Assembly: GCF_000025725.1 (NCBI RefSeq)
Contig: NC_013943.1
Location: 992,001 to 1,056,000, forward strand
Origin: Denitrovibrio acetiphilus DSM 12809
GTDB lineage: Bacteria; Chrysiogenota; Deferribacteres; Deferribacterales; Geovibrionaceae
Direction: 5' to 3'
Length of the DNA stretch: 64,000 bases
Shown one piece after another: positions 36,770 through 44,823 of the stretch. How positions within the stretch are numbered: position 1 is the stretch's first letter; every line of letters begins with the position of its first letter. A model generated the notes under the pieces. It was not told the DNA's origin, made no database searches, and saw nothing but the letters and a program-made list of their open reading frames with translations. The translations under genes and the position numbers were made by a program.

Positions 36770-37453
36770 CTAGTTGTCAGAGAGCTGTGCTGAGTCTTCC
36801 AGCCATTTTATGACGAACCTGTAGGCTCTGTTTATGTTCATAAATTTTTCAACATTTCCTCCCTGGTCCGGGTGGTGTTTTTTGCATAATTCATGGAATC
36901 TGGTTTTGACAGTACGGCTGTTTTCGTGTCCGTAAAGACCTAGGGTTCTGTATGAGTCATCAAGGTTGTTTTCAGAGCTTAGAATCTCCCAGGCGCCGGA
37001 TAAAAGGCTTTCCGCTGTGACACTGTTCAGCCTGTCGTAGTTCTTACCGTCGAGATAGAAGTATTTCAAAGAGATAGATTCCACTGCGGTATCTCCAAGC
37101 AGTTCGTTATGGAGTGCGCAGTGTTCGGAACCATCAGCAACAGCCTCTCCGCAAAATGACATTGTTTCGTCATGGAAGTAGGCGCACTGACCCTTTCCAG
37201 GGTAGTCAAAAACACCTGTGCGCATGAAGTGAACATGCAGGTATTTACCTATTTCAGCATATTCGTTTTGCAGTTTGTAGAGCTTGTGGAACAGGGCAAA
37301 GTGCAGCCTGTATAGTTCCACGGCGGGCATTCCTGTTATGCTTATATCGCTGAAGGATGTTTTCAGCATCTTGCTTTCATAAACGGTTTCAGTTTCGATA
37401 AGGTCTTTAAGTGCATCTGTATCTAGCTGTGTCAGAAGGTTTTCCAGTGTCAT
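36770..37453 (-). CDS. Protein with C-terminal J domain and Cys/His cluster
   Basis: A 227-residue protein whose last 60 residues form a J domain with the HPD tripeptide (CKKHHPDQGG, near residue 194), the motif that stimulates DnaK. The middle part has a Cys/His set (KGQCAYFHDETMSFCGEAV followed by HCALH) that could bind a metal. The N-terminal region is unrecognised. A J domain at the C-terminus is unusual for DnaJ proteins. Its ATG overlaps the stop of uup by one base, so the two are co-expressed. Confidence 0.75.
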   Translation of the reverse strand: MTLENLLTQLDTDALKDLIETETVYESKMLKTSFSDISITGMPAVELYRLHFALFHKLYKLQNEYAEIGKYLHVHFMRTGVFDYPGKGQCAYFHDETMSFCGEAVADGSEHCALHNELLGDTAVESISLKYFYLDGKNYDRLNSVTAESLLSGAWEILSSENNLDDSYRTLGLYGHENSRTVKTRFHELCKKHHPDQGGNVEKFMNINRAYRFVIKWLEDSAQLSDN

Positions 37454-39315
37454 TATTCTTTTTCCATCAGAAATTCCTGTCTTTCCATCTTTTCGAGTAT
37501 TTCCATTTCGATCTCGTCGATGCGCTCCTGTGCCTCTGCCAGCTCCGTATAGTTCGAGCCGCCTTTTGCAAGAACTGCCTGTTGGACGGCAAGCTCAGAC
37601 TCCAGCTTCTCTATAGCCGGCTCAATGGACTCCAGCTCTTTCTTCTCCATATATGTCAGTTTATTTTTTTTCTTTTCCGGTTCGGGTGTTTGTTTTTCTT
37701 TTATCTCTTTCTTCTTCGCTGCTTCCCGTTCACGTTTCTCTTCTATATAGTCGTCGTAGTCACCGAAGAACGTTTCAATGTTACCTTCACCGTCAAAGAT
37801 TAGCAGGTTGTCCGCCACACGGTTCATAAAACACCTGTCGTGGGAAACCACAAGGAGACACCCGGGGAAGCCCACGAGGAAATCCTCAAGAACGGACAGT
37901 GTTTTTATGTCGAGGTCATTGGTGGGTTCATCCAGAATGAGAAAGTTAGGGTTCTGCATCAGTATGAGGACAAGGTGCAGTCTGCGTTTCTCTCCGCCGG
38001 ACAGTTTATGTACCGGTGTATGGTGCATCATGGAAGGGAACAGAAATTTCTCAAGCATCTGCCCTGCGCTTATTGATTTCCCGTTTGGGAGTATGATGGT
38101 TTCTTTTTCATCTTTTACAACATCTATAAGGCGTTTGTCGGGGTTGAGAGCTTTGCTGTGCTGGTCAAAAACCGCAAATGTGGTATTAAGCCCCTTGCGT
38201 AACTCGCCGGTGTCGGTAGGCTCTTCTGATGTTATCAGCCTTATAAATGTACTTTTCCCAGCACCGTTTGGACCGACCACACCGAGGCTCTCCATGTGTT
38301 TGAAAGTATACGAGAAAGGCTTGATAACCTGCCTGCCTTCATAGGATTTAGATATATCCTCCACCTCAAGAATCTGTTTGCCGAGGCGTTTCCCCTCTAT
38401 CTCCAGTTCGATATCCTGCTGTTTCAGAAGTTTTGGTCTGTTTTGCATCTGTTCGATACGGTCTTTACGTGCTTTTTGTTTTGTGGATCGTGCTTTTGCG
38501 CCTCTTCTCAGCCATTTAAGTTCATTTCTAAGTATGTTTTGTGTTCTGTCTTCCGCACGGGCGAGGCTCTCTTCCATCTCTGCTTTCTTTTCCAGATAAT
38601 ATGAATAGTTACCGCCGAAGGTGAATATGCCTCCACGGTCTATCTCTATGATATTATTGCATATCGAGTCCAGAAAGTATCTGTCGTGGGTAACCATGAG
38701 GATAGACTTTGTCGTTTTGCTCAGGTGTGTCTGGAGCCAGTCTACGGTTTCTATATCCAGATGGTTGGTCGGTTCGTCCAGAATCAGCAGATTGCCTTCA
38801 TCTATCAGAGCCTGTGCCAGAGCCGCTTTTTTTATCATGCCGCCGGACAGTGTACCCATTTTCAGTGAAACGTCATTTATCCCGAGCTCACCCAGTATGG
38901 ACTTGACTTCATGCTCATACTGCCATGCATCGAGTTTATTCATCTCTTCCATAGTGTGGTCGAGGTCGTTTTTGTATTTATCTGTATCTGCAGGATTTGC
39001 ACACAGCTCTTCGTAGTGACGGATGAGCTTTACAAGGTCTGATTCGCCGGACATAATGTAGCCAAGGATTGTGTCGTCCGGGTTATGCTCGGGTATCTGT
39101 GGGAGATAGTTGATTCTGCACTCTCTGTTGCGGGAGATTAGCCCGTTGTCCGGCTGGATAAATCCCGCTATCATTTTGAGCAGAGTGGATTTTCCGCAGC
39201 CGTTGACGCCAATGAGTGCTGTTTTTTGTCCTGCATCAATACCGAATGAGATGTCTGTAAAAAGTTCTTTGTCTCCGGCAGTTTTAGTTATTTTATCAAC
39301 GGATATAAGGTTCAT
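37453..39315 (-). CDS. uup: Uup-type ABC-F ATPase
   Basis: A 620-residue soluble protein with two ABC domains (GVNGCGKST...LSGGMIKK...LLILDEPTNHLD and GPNGAGKST...LSGGEKRR...FLILDEPTNDLD), the ABC-F linker between them and a charged C-terminal coiled coil (from about residue 535) as in Uup. No membrane segments. ABC-F proteins act on the ribosome; Uup is also linked to branched DNA intermediates. The start MNLISVDK at 39315 follows GGGGGAC; an in-frame ATG 33 bases upstream has none. Confidence 0.85.
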   Translation of the reverse strand: MNLISVDKITKTAGDKELFTDISFGIDAGQKTALIGVNGCGKSTLLKMIAGFIQPDNGLISRNRECRINYLPQIPEHNPDDTILGYIMSGESDLVKLIRHYEELCANPADTDKYKNDLDHTMEEMNKLDAWQYEHEVKSILGELGINDVSLKMGTLSGGMIKKAALAQALIDEGNLLILDEPTNHLDIETVDWLQTHLSKTTKSILMVTHDRYFLDSICNNIIEIDRGGIFTFGGNYSYYLEKKAEMEESLARAEDRTQNILRNELKWLRRGAKARSTKQKARKDRIEQMQNRPKLLKQQDIELEIEGKRLGKQILEVEDISKSYEGRQVIKPFSYTFKHMESLGVVGPNGAGKSTFIRLITSEEPTDTGELRKGLNTTFAVFDQHSKALNPDKRLIDVVKDEKETIILPNGKSISAGQMLEKFLFPSMMHHTPVHKLSGGEKRRLHLVLILMQNPNFLILDEPTNDLDIKTLSVLEDFLVGFPGCLLVVSHDRCFMNRVADNLLIFDGEGNIETFFGDYDDYIEEKREREAAKKKEIKEKQTPEPEKKKNKLTYMEKKELESIEPAIEKLESELAVQQAVLAKGGSNYTELAEAQERIDEIEMEILEKMERQEFLMEKE

Positions 39316-39370
39316 CTGTCCCCCTTTGGTCAGAGGGCATAATATCAAAAAGCAATTCTAACTTCTATAA

Positions 39371-40126
39371 TTATTTACGTCCGCCCCCGTTGCCGTTTCC
39401 ACCGCTGTGCCCATTACCGCCCGAACTTCCTCTGTTTCCGCCTGCCGAAGAGCCCATTGAGGACGCTCCTTTGCCGGAGTGTATGCTTTTACCCATTTGT
39501 TTGGCTGTGCCGGAGGCATTCCCGTATGAGGCTCCTTTTGCAAAAGCTTTACGATATTCATTAATTTCACCAGCACTCAGTTTTTTGACAGCTTGTATAG
39601 TAACTTTTTCAGTGGTCTCTTCGTCTACTCCGTACTGCATCATCTCTCTGTACAGATTAATGGCTGTATATGCTTTGTCCTTTTTCACAGAGATCTCGGC
39701 TGCAACTGTTTCAAGTTTTTGTGCTGTGGCGCCTGCTGTCATGGCGTCGGCCACTGCATCTGCAAACTGTGCGGAGGTCTTTTTATCCAGTTTGATTTTA
39801 TCTGCTATTTTATACGCTCTGGAATATCTTTCTCTGATATTGTCCACGGCGTTTACAATGTTATCTTCGGAGACATTTTTTGCGATACCCTCTGCTATTT
39901 TTTCTGCCATTTTTACCGCTTCATTTGTTTTTGCTTCTTTTACAGCACTTGCAAGGTTGTCTATGCTGATTTTGCTGAATTGTCGCTCTCTTGTCTTTTC
40001 TGCAACAGAGACGGCGAGATTTTCCGGCACTCCGGCATTTTCGCAGATAGATTGCAGGTCGGTGTATTCATCAGCGAAGCTGTATATTGAAATGCTCAGC
40101 AGTATTAACAAAATAGTTTTCTTCAT
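39371..40126 (-). CDS. Secreted helical protein with Gly/Ser-rich tail
   Basis: A 251-residue exported protein: signal peptide (SFA cleavage), an Ala/Lys/Glu-rich helical body (residues about 20-200) and a tail of Gly, Ser and Asn (about 60 residues). GAGGAGA precedes the ATG at 40126; a longer in-frame start at 40171 is rejected. It is the last gene of the ECF-sigma operon. No family recognised. The Gly-rich tail resembles the product of the first gene of the operon (41520), so the two may be secreted partners. Confidence 0.65.
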   Translation of the reverse strand: MKKTILLILLSISIYSFADEYTDLQSICENAGVPENLAVSVAEKTRERQFSKISIDNLASAVKEAKTNEAVKMAEKIAEGIAKNVSEDNIVNAVDNIRERYSRAYKIADKIKLDKKTSAQFADAVADAMTAGATAQKLETVAAEISVKKDKAYTAINLYREMMQYGVDEETTEKVTIQAVKKLSAGEINEYRKAFAKGASYGNASGTAKQMGKSIHSGKGASSMGSSAGGNRGSSGGNGHSGGNGNGGGRK

Positions 40127-40127
40127 C

Positions 40128-40442
40128 TTATCTCTCCTCGTATATGCAAATCTGCCCGCCGAAATCGTCATTTTCTTTTTGTGGGCAGTTTGGCAGATAT
40201 GTCCTGCCGTCGACAGTCAGAAAGTATCTGAAAGAGCTGACAGCAGGAATCTTTGTCTTCCATGAGTTGTTATCTTCGGTCATTTCTAAGCCATGATATC
40301 CGTTTGCTGATGTGTAAAGTATGACTCTGTATGCATCTTTTATACGAAAGTCCGCGGTCATATCCCCTTTTATGCGGTAAAAGCGTGCATCCGCACATGA
40401 CATCAGCACCAGTGCCAGAAATATGGCTACTAGGTATTTCAA
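40128..40442 (-). CDS. Small lipoprotein with glycogen-binding-like (CBM48/AMPK) domain
   Basis: A 104-residue lipoprotein (lipobox LMSC, Cys16) followed by one small beta domain (YRVILYTSANGYHGLEM...FRYFLTVDGRTYLP). The ending PNCPQKENDDFGGQ parallels PTVHAKQNDGFGGEN in the adjacent anti-sigma factor, so the two domains are paralogous. The fold resembles the AMPK glycogen-binding/CBM48 family. Overlaps the anti-sigma gene by 4 bases. Confidence 0.65.
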   Translation of the reverse strand: MKYLVAIFLALVLMSCADARFYRIKGDMTADFRIKDAYRVILYTSANGYHGLEMTEDNNSWKTKIPAVSSFRYFLTVDGRTYLPNCPQKENDDFGGQICIYEER

Positions 40443-41002
40443 ATCCTTTCTCCGACACTTATTACAGAATTTTCTCCGCCGAAACCATCGTTTTGCTTGG
40501 CATGAACAGTGGGGTCAGGTAGAGTGGTTCTGCCGTTTATAAGGTATGTATAAACATATTCACCCTTATTGAGAGGCATGGTTATCTGCCAATATCCATT
40601 ACCTGCGTTGTACATGGAAATAGGCTGCCAGCCGGAGAATGTCCCGGTAACTTCAACCTGAGAAGCTTCTGGATGATAGAGAACAAACCTGTGAGCTGTT
40701 CTTATTTCCGGCATATGATCCGGTGCGAAAAAGAAAACTCTGAGCATTACGATAAGTGATGCGGCAAGTGCTGTGAAAGAAGCGATGCGAGTTATGTTCA
40801 GCTTACTCTTGGAACTTGCACTTATGTCAGGGATAGGCGGTGGTGATATGGTATGCGACATAGTCATCTCCATTTCAAGCATACCAAGTGCACTTGAAAA
40901 GTAGCTGTCGTCATTGTTCACCTCTTTTACAAAATCTATTTTTTCACTGATATTCAGTTCATTGTCTATGTACTGGCTGATCAGAATGTTTCTATCACTC
41001 AT
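40439..41002 (-). CDS. Probable anti-sigma factor with periplasmic CBM48-like domain
   Basis: A 187-residue protein: cytoplasmic N-terminus (ISQYIDNELNISEKIDFV, typical of anti-sigma start regions but without the Cys/His zinc motif), one membrane helix (residues about 71-92) and a periplasmic domain with QVEVTGTFSGWQPISM...GEYVYTYLINGR, the hallmark of glycogen-binding/CBM48 domains. It overlaps the ECF sigma gene by 8 bases. The inferred role is to hold the sigma factor inactive until the outer domain senses a ligand or envelope state. Confidence 0.75.
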   Translation of the reverse strand: MSDRNILISQYIDNELNISEKIDFVKEVNNDDSYFSSALGMLEMEMTMSHTISPPPIPDISASSKSKLNITRIASFTALAASLIVMLRVFFFAPDHMPEIRTAHRFVLYHPEASQVEVTGTFSGWQPISMYNAGNGYWQITMPLNKGEYVYTYLINGRTTLPDPTVHAKQNDGFGGENSVISVGERI

Positions 41003-41477
41003 CTTCTGCCTCCATCATTGTTTTCAACTTCAACCTTGCTCTGTATATCCTGACTTTTATGTTGGCAACAGTCATATTTTTTACCTTTGCTATTTCTGAA
41101 TATGCAAGTCCGTCTGAGCCAGCCATAGATAAAAGTTCCCTGTCTTCCTCCGGCAATTTCTTCAGCAGAGACAATATCCTTTGAGTTGCATTTTTGGATA
41201 TAAGGCATTCTTCTGGACTGTTTTTGTTTACAGGTGCATTTTCGTATGAATTCGTCTTGTTTACTTTTTTGCGTATTTTATCTAAGAAAATATTTCTTGC
41301 TATAGTGTAAAGTAGAGCCGGACTTTGTTCCATAGGGTATTTGTCAGCATACTTGATGAAAGTGTCCTGAAAGATATCCTCTGCGTCCGGTCGGTTTAAT
41401 GTCATTTTCATCAGATATCCAAACAGCCTCCCTTGGTATTCGTTAAAAAAACTCAGTAATTGTTTATTTCGCTTCAT
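40995..41477 (-). CDS. ECF-family RNA polymerase sigma factor
   Basis: A 160-residue sigma-70 factor with region 2 (DAEDIFQDTFIKYADKYP) and region 4 (LPEEDRELLSMAGSDGLAYSEIAKV and VKVRIYRAR-like end IKVRIYRARLKLK) and nothing else, as in the ECF group. It is encoded just before its probable anti-sigma factor. Its likely targets include its own operon, led by the glycine-rich secreted protein at 41520. Confidence 0.9.
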   Translation of the reverse strand: MKRNKQLLSFFNEYQGRLFGYLMKMTLNRPDAEDIFQDTFIKYADKYPMEQSPALLYTIARNIFLDKIRKKVNKTNSYENAPVNKNSPEECLISKNATQRILSLLKKLPEEDRELLSMAGSDGLAYSEIAKVKNMTVANIKVRIYRARLKLKTMMEAEDE

Positions 41478-41486
41478 GGTTAATTA

Positions 41487-41511
41487 TAGGCGGGATTTAT
41501 AACCCCGCCTA
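41487..41511 (-). terminator. Hairpin between the glycine-rich gene and the ECF sigma gene
   Basis: TAGGCGGG and CCCGCCTA form a perfect 8-bp stem around a 9-base loop. It sits between the stop of the gene at 41520 and the sigma factor start at 41477. There is no good T run, so partial termination or mRNA protection is likelier than full termination. Confidence 0.5.
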
Positions 41512-41519
41512 CATAATTA

Positions 41520-41927
41520 TTATTCTGCCGCTGCTTCAGTTGTGTTTTCTGCGTCAGGTTCTGAGGTTTCGGCAGGCTCTGTTGTATCTATTGCCTCTGT
41601 TGTCTGTTCTGGTGCGGCATCATACTGGTATTGGCGCTGATATTGATGTCTATTTTGATGCATGTTTCCTGCCATCATTCCTGCGGATTCGCTTTCGGCT
41701 GCAGACTCTGACAGTTTATCTTGAGTGGAGATGCCGAATGAAGACCCTGAATAGTTTGACGGTGTTCCCGAGCAGTCGGCATTTCCCGTGCCGTTACCGT
41801 TTCCTGAACTACCGGAGCTGCCAGAACCGCCGTGACCGCCGCCGCCATTTCCGCCGCCTCTGGCATAAACTGTTGCTGATGAAGCAAGCATCATTACAAT
41901 TGCTAAAAACATAATAATTTTTTTCAT
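41520..41927 (-). CDS. Small secreted Gly-rich/acidic protein
   Basis: A 135-residue exported protein: signal peptide ending VYA, a Gly/Ser run (residues about 18-45), a stretch with SGSSFGISTQ, a His/Gln/Tyr-rich part (NMHQNRHQYQRQYQYD) and an acidic Thr/Glu/Ala tail. GGAGG precedes the ATG at 41927; the earlier ATG at 41957 is rejected. No family recognised. Low-complexity composition suggests a surface or matrix protein. It heads the sigma operon and may be its main product. Confidence 0.65.
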   Translation of the reverse strand: MKKIIMFLAIVMMLASSATVYARGGGNGGGGHGGSGSSGSSGNGNGTGNADCSGTPSNYSGSSFGISTQDKLSESAAESESAGMMAGNMHQNRHQYQRQYQYDAAPEQTTEAIDTTEPAETSEPDAENTTEAAAE

Positions 41928-42074
41928 TTTTGCCTCCGTTTGTTTATCTACCTTCATAACGTATGAGCAGCTTAGAGGTTACAAAAAAGTGTCGAAATTA
42001 ATTTTATTTGGTTTGCATGTAGATTTTTATAGCTAAAACGATTTGAATATATTATATAGTTTATAGAAACTTAA

Positions 42075-42147
42075 GCGGGTGTAGCTCAGTTGGTAGAGTT
42101 GCAGCTTCCCAAGCTGAAGGTCGCCGGTTCGAGTCCGGTCACCCGCT
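42075..42147 (+). tRNA. tRNA-Gly (anticodon CCC)
   Basis: A 73-base cloverleaf: acceptor GCGGGTG pairs with CACCCGC, D arm GCTC...GAGT, anticodon arm GCAGC-TTCCCAA-GCTGA with CCC at the anticodon, and T arm GCCGG-TTCGAGT-CCGGT. The base pair at the top of the anticodon stem is mismatched (G-A). No CCA is encoded. The GGTTCGAGTCC box and the Gly-like acceptor stem support the assignment. Confidence 0.95.
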
Positions 42148-42247
42148 TTTCTTATACCCCCCTTAAATTTAAGCATTGAACTATCCGGCAAATTTACGAT
42201 CTTTAGTGTATGATAAGATTAAATTAGTCCTTAAGAAGGAGAACTTT

Positions 42248-42988
42248 ATGAAATTATTATATACTATTGCTGTAACTATACTTTTTGTAATGACGGCTGC
42301 CGCCGCAGGTGGAGTGCCGGTCAAATACAAGGTTGATGGTGAAAAATTTGAAGGTTATTACACTTCGCCTTCCGCAGATGCACCTCTTGTTTTTATGGTG
42401 CACGACTGGGACGGGCTGACAGAGTATGAAGTAAAAAGGGCCCAGATGCTGAACGACCTCGGGTATGCAGTTTTTGCTGTGGATATGTTTGGTGAAGGAG
42501 TTAGACCCACCGCCACAGCAGATAAGAAGAAACTGACAGGTGAGCTGTACAAGAACCGTGAAAGGATGAGAAAACTTCTTTACGGCGGGATGGCTGCTGC
42601 AAGCCAGATGGGGGGCGACATAAATAATGCTGTCGCAATAGGTTATTGCTTCGGCGGTGCGGTAATTCTTGAACTGGCTAGATCCGGCGCTGATCTGAAA
42701 GGTTTTGTGACATTTCATGGTGGTCTCAACACTCCTGAAGGGCAGAATTATGCCGATACAAAAGGTAAGGTCTTGGTACTGCACGGAACAGCAGATCAGG
42801 CTGTCAGTATGGAGGATTTTGCCTCACTCGCTGTCCAGCTTGAGGATGCGAAAGTTCCCCACGAGATGACAACCTACAGCGGAGCACCTCACGCTTTCAC
42901 AGTGTTTGGCTCTCCGAATTATCACGAAGAAGCTGACATTAAGTCATGGGAGCGCTTTACAGGCTTCCTTGTTGAAACTTTTAAATAG
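42248..42988 (+). CDS. Periplasmic dienelactone-hydrolase-family protein
   Basis: A 246-residue alpha/beta hydrolase with a signal peptide (MKLLYTIAVTILFVMTAAAA). Motifs of the dienelactone hydrolase family: HDWDGL near the oxyanion region, Cys nucleophile in GYCFGG, Asp in LHGTADQAV and His in GAPHAF. Natural substrates of exported members are unknown; they are thought to be esters. The ATG at 42248 follows AAGGAG; an earlier start at 42176 lacks one. Monocistronic, followed by a terminator. Confidence 0.85.
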   Translation: MKLLYTIAVTILFVMTAAAAGGVPVKYKVDGEKFEGYYTSPSADAPLVFMVHDWDGLTEYEVKRAQMLNDLGYAVFAVDMFGEGVRPTATADKKKLTGELYKNRERMRKLLYGGMAAASQMGGDINNAVAIGYCFGGAVILELARSGADLKGFVTFHGGLNTPEGQNYADTKGKVLVLHGTADQAVSMEDFASLAVQLEDAKVPHEMTTYSGAPHAFTVFGSPNYHEEADIKSWERFTGFLVETFK

Positions 42989-42997
42989 ATGCTGAAG

Positions 42998-43025
42998 TGC
43001 CCCGGTTATGATATGTGCCGGGGCA
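42998..43025. terminator. Terminator hairpin between convergent genes
   Basis: TGCCCCGG and CCGGGGCA form a perfect 8-bp stem around 12 bases. It lies 10 bases after the hydrolase stop and 31 bases before the convergent ABC ATPase stop, followed by a T-containing stretch, so it can serve either gene. Confidence 0.7.
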
Positions 43026-43055
43026 TTACTTTCCGGAGAGTTTTCTTAAAAGTTA

Positions 43056-43805
43056 TCAGAACATAACTACGCTCTTATTATCAATATTCTGTATTTTTAT
43101 TTTTATTCCGTATGCTTCAGAAAGAGCATCTTCGGATAATCCTTCTTTCGAACCGCAGTAGATGGATTTACCGTCATTCATCAGCAAAACTTTAGTAGCA
43201 TATCTGAGAGCGAGATTCAGATCGTGCATCACTATCATAGTCGCCAGTTTGCGTTTATAGGTTACATTGCTTGCAGTGTCCATGATCTCTAGCTGGTTTT
43301 TCACATCCAGATGGTTTATCGGTTCGTCCAGCATGAGTATATCGGCATTCTGTACCATCGCTCTTGCTATAAGGGTTTTCTGAAATTCTCCTCCGGAAAG
43401 TTCTGTGACGCATTTTTCCTGCATAGACTCAATGGCAAGTTCTGCTATCACTTTTCTTGTGAGTTTGTGGTCGCTTTCTTTCGGATGCCAGCTTATATAA
43501 GGCTTTCGTCCAAGTAGTACAGAATCGTATACTCTACATGGTACAGCATTTGTAGTCTGGGGGAGGTATGCAATTTTGCGTGCAATGTCTAGCCTGTTCA
43601 TTACTGAGACCTTCCTACCAGAGAGGGAGACCTGCCCCGATGAAGGGGTTATTATCCCGTTAATAATTTTCATAAGAGTGGATTTGCCTGCCCCGTTGGG
43701 ACCTATAACGGCGCATATCTCTGATGATTCCAGTTTAAAAGATATGTTATCAAGTATTTTTCTGCCGCTTTTTAGACAGAACGATAAGTTTTCAGCTTTG
43801 ACCAT
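43056..43805 (-). CDS. FecE/BtuD-family ABC ATPase
   Basis: A 249-residue importer ATPase: Walker A GPNGAGKST, signature LSGGEFQK, Walker B ILMLDEPINHLD, switch VMHDLNLALRYA. The family serves ferric siderophores, heme or cobalamin. It overlaps the permease gene by 14 bases and ends the TonB-receptor/methyltransferase operon. Confidence 0.88.
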   Translation of the reverse strand: MVKAENLSFCLKSGRKILDNISFKLESSEICAVIGPNGAGKSTLMKIINGIITPSSGQVSLSGRKVSVMNRLDIARKIAYLPQTTNAVPCRVYDSVLLGRKPYISWHPKESDHKLTRKVIAELAIESMQEKCVTELSGGEFQKTLIARAMVQNADILMLDEPINHLDVKNQLEIMDTASNVTYKRKLATMIVMHDLNLALRYATKVLLMNDGKSIYCGSKEGLSEDALSEAYGIKIKIQNIDNKSVVMF

Positions 43806-44823
43806 TTTTCAATGACCTCTTCATAAGTATAAAAAGAAACATAGGGACTCCGGCAAAAGCCGTTATGACACCCACAGGGAGGGACAGCGGGAAGAAGATC
43901 ATCTGGGCGAGAGTGTCAGCCCCAAGCAGAAAAACCCCTCCCAGAACAGCAGATGCAGGGATAAGAAATCCGTGGTCAACGTGTTTAAACATCATCCTGA
44001 CCATGTGAGGGGCTATCAGCCCAACAAAACCTATTACCCCGTAATAAGCTGTTGCGAATGCGGACATCAAAGAAGTCATGATGAGAGAGTAAATTCTTAT
44101 CTTTTTGACCTCAACGCCAAGTCCCGCTGCGTGCAGGTCTCCCCACTGGATTGCGTTATAGTCCCAGCTGTATTTCACAGAGAAGAGGATGCCTGCTGTC
44201 ATAACGGCAAAGACAGTGATACCTTCTGACCAACCGCCTTTGCCAAGGTCTCCGAATGTCCAGAAAACCGCTGCAGCAAGCTGTGTGTCTGTCGAGAAAT
44301 ACTGCATAAGCATTGTGCAGGCACTGAAAAATGCCGACATTGCAACACCGACGAGTATAAGCCCCTGAGGTGTCATACCTTTCACGAATGAGAACAGCAG
44401 TATTATCAGTGACGATAAGACTGCACCTGCAAAAGCCCCTGCGGCAACTATACCAAGCCCACCGAAACCAGAAGCCCCGCCGGACATAAAGCCTGCTCCC
44501 AGAACAATAATAGAAAATGTTGCACCAAAAGATGCACCCTGAGACAGTCCGAGTGTGAAGGATGACGCGAGGGGGTTGTTCAGTATATTTTGTAGTATCA
44601 CACCGCTCACAGCCAAAGCGCTTCCGACCGCCAGAGCGGCAAGTATTTTCGGAAGGCGCAGATTCCATATGAAATATATGAGGTCTTCGTTGCTGCCTGA
44701 ACGAAACAGTGCAAGAATAGTTTCTGACCATGAATTTTGTACTGCCCCGTGTTTGATCCCCAAAAGAGTAAAGAGCGTCAGCATGAAAAGCATGACTGCC
44801 CAGAACACCAGCTTATTTCCCAT
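43792..44823 (-). CDS. FecCD/BtuC-family permease
   Basis: A 343-residue permease with about ten hydrophobic segments and the conserved IWNLRLPKILAALAVGSALAVSG motif and GLIAPHMVRM near the ATPase-contact region. A single permease gene is present, so it works as a homodimer. It overlaps or abuts both neighbours. Confidence 0.9.
   Translation of the reverse strand: MGNKLVFWAVMLFMLTLFTLLGIKHGAVQNSWSETILALFRSGSNEDLIYFIWNLRLPKILAALAVGSALAVSGVILQNILNNPLASSFTLGLSQGASFGATFSIIVLGAGFMSGGASGFGGLGIVAAGAFAGAVLSSLIILLFSFVKGMTPQGLILVGVAMSAFFSACTMLMQYFSTDTQLAAAVFWTFGDLGKGGWSEGITVFAVMTAGILFSVKYSWDYNAIQWGDLHAAGLGVEVKKIRIYSLIMTSLMSAFATAYYGVIGFVGLIAPHMVRMMFKHVDHGFLIPASAVLGGVFLLGADTLAQMIFFPLSLPVGVITAFAGVPMFLFILMKRSLKNGQS

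Noticed and set aside
37778-38344. A 188-codon frame on the plus strand inside uup
   Set aside because: Antisense shadow of a conserved double-ATPase gene; no start signal or family features.
39390-40265. A 291-codon frame on the plus strand opposite the secreted helical protein
   Set aside because: Its product is hydrophobic low-complexity sequence, it has no ribosome-binding site, and the minus-strand gene has a signal peptide, a good ribosome-binding site and fits the operon.
42075-42247. tRNA-Gly as integration site of a genomic island
   Set aside because: No integrase gene and no repeat of the tRNA 3' end was found in the window.
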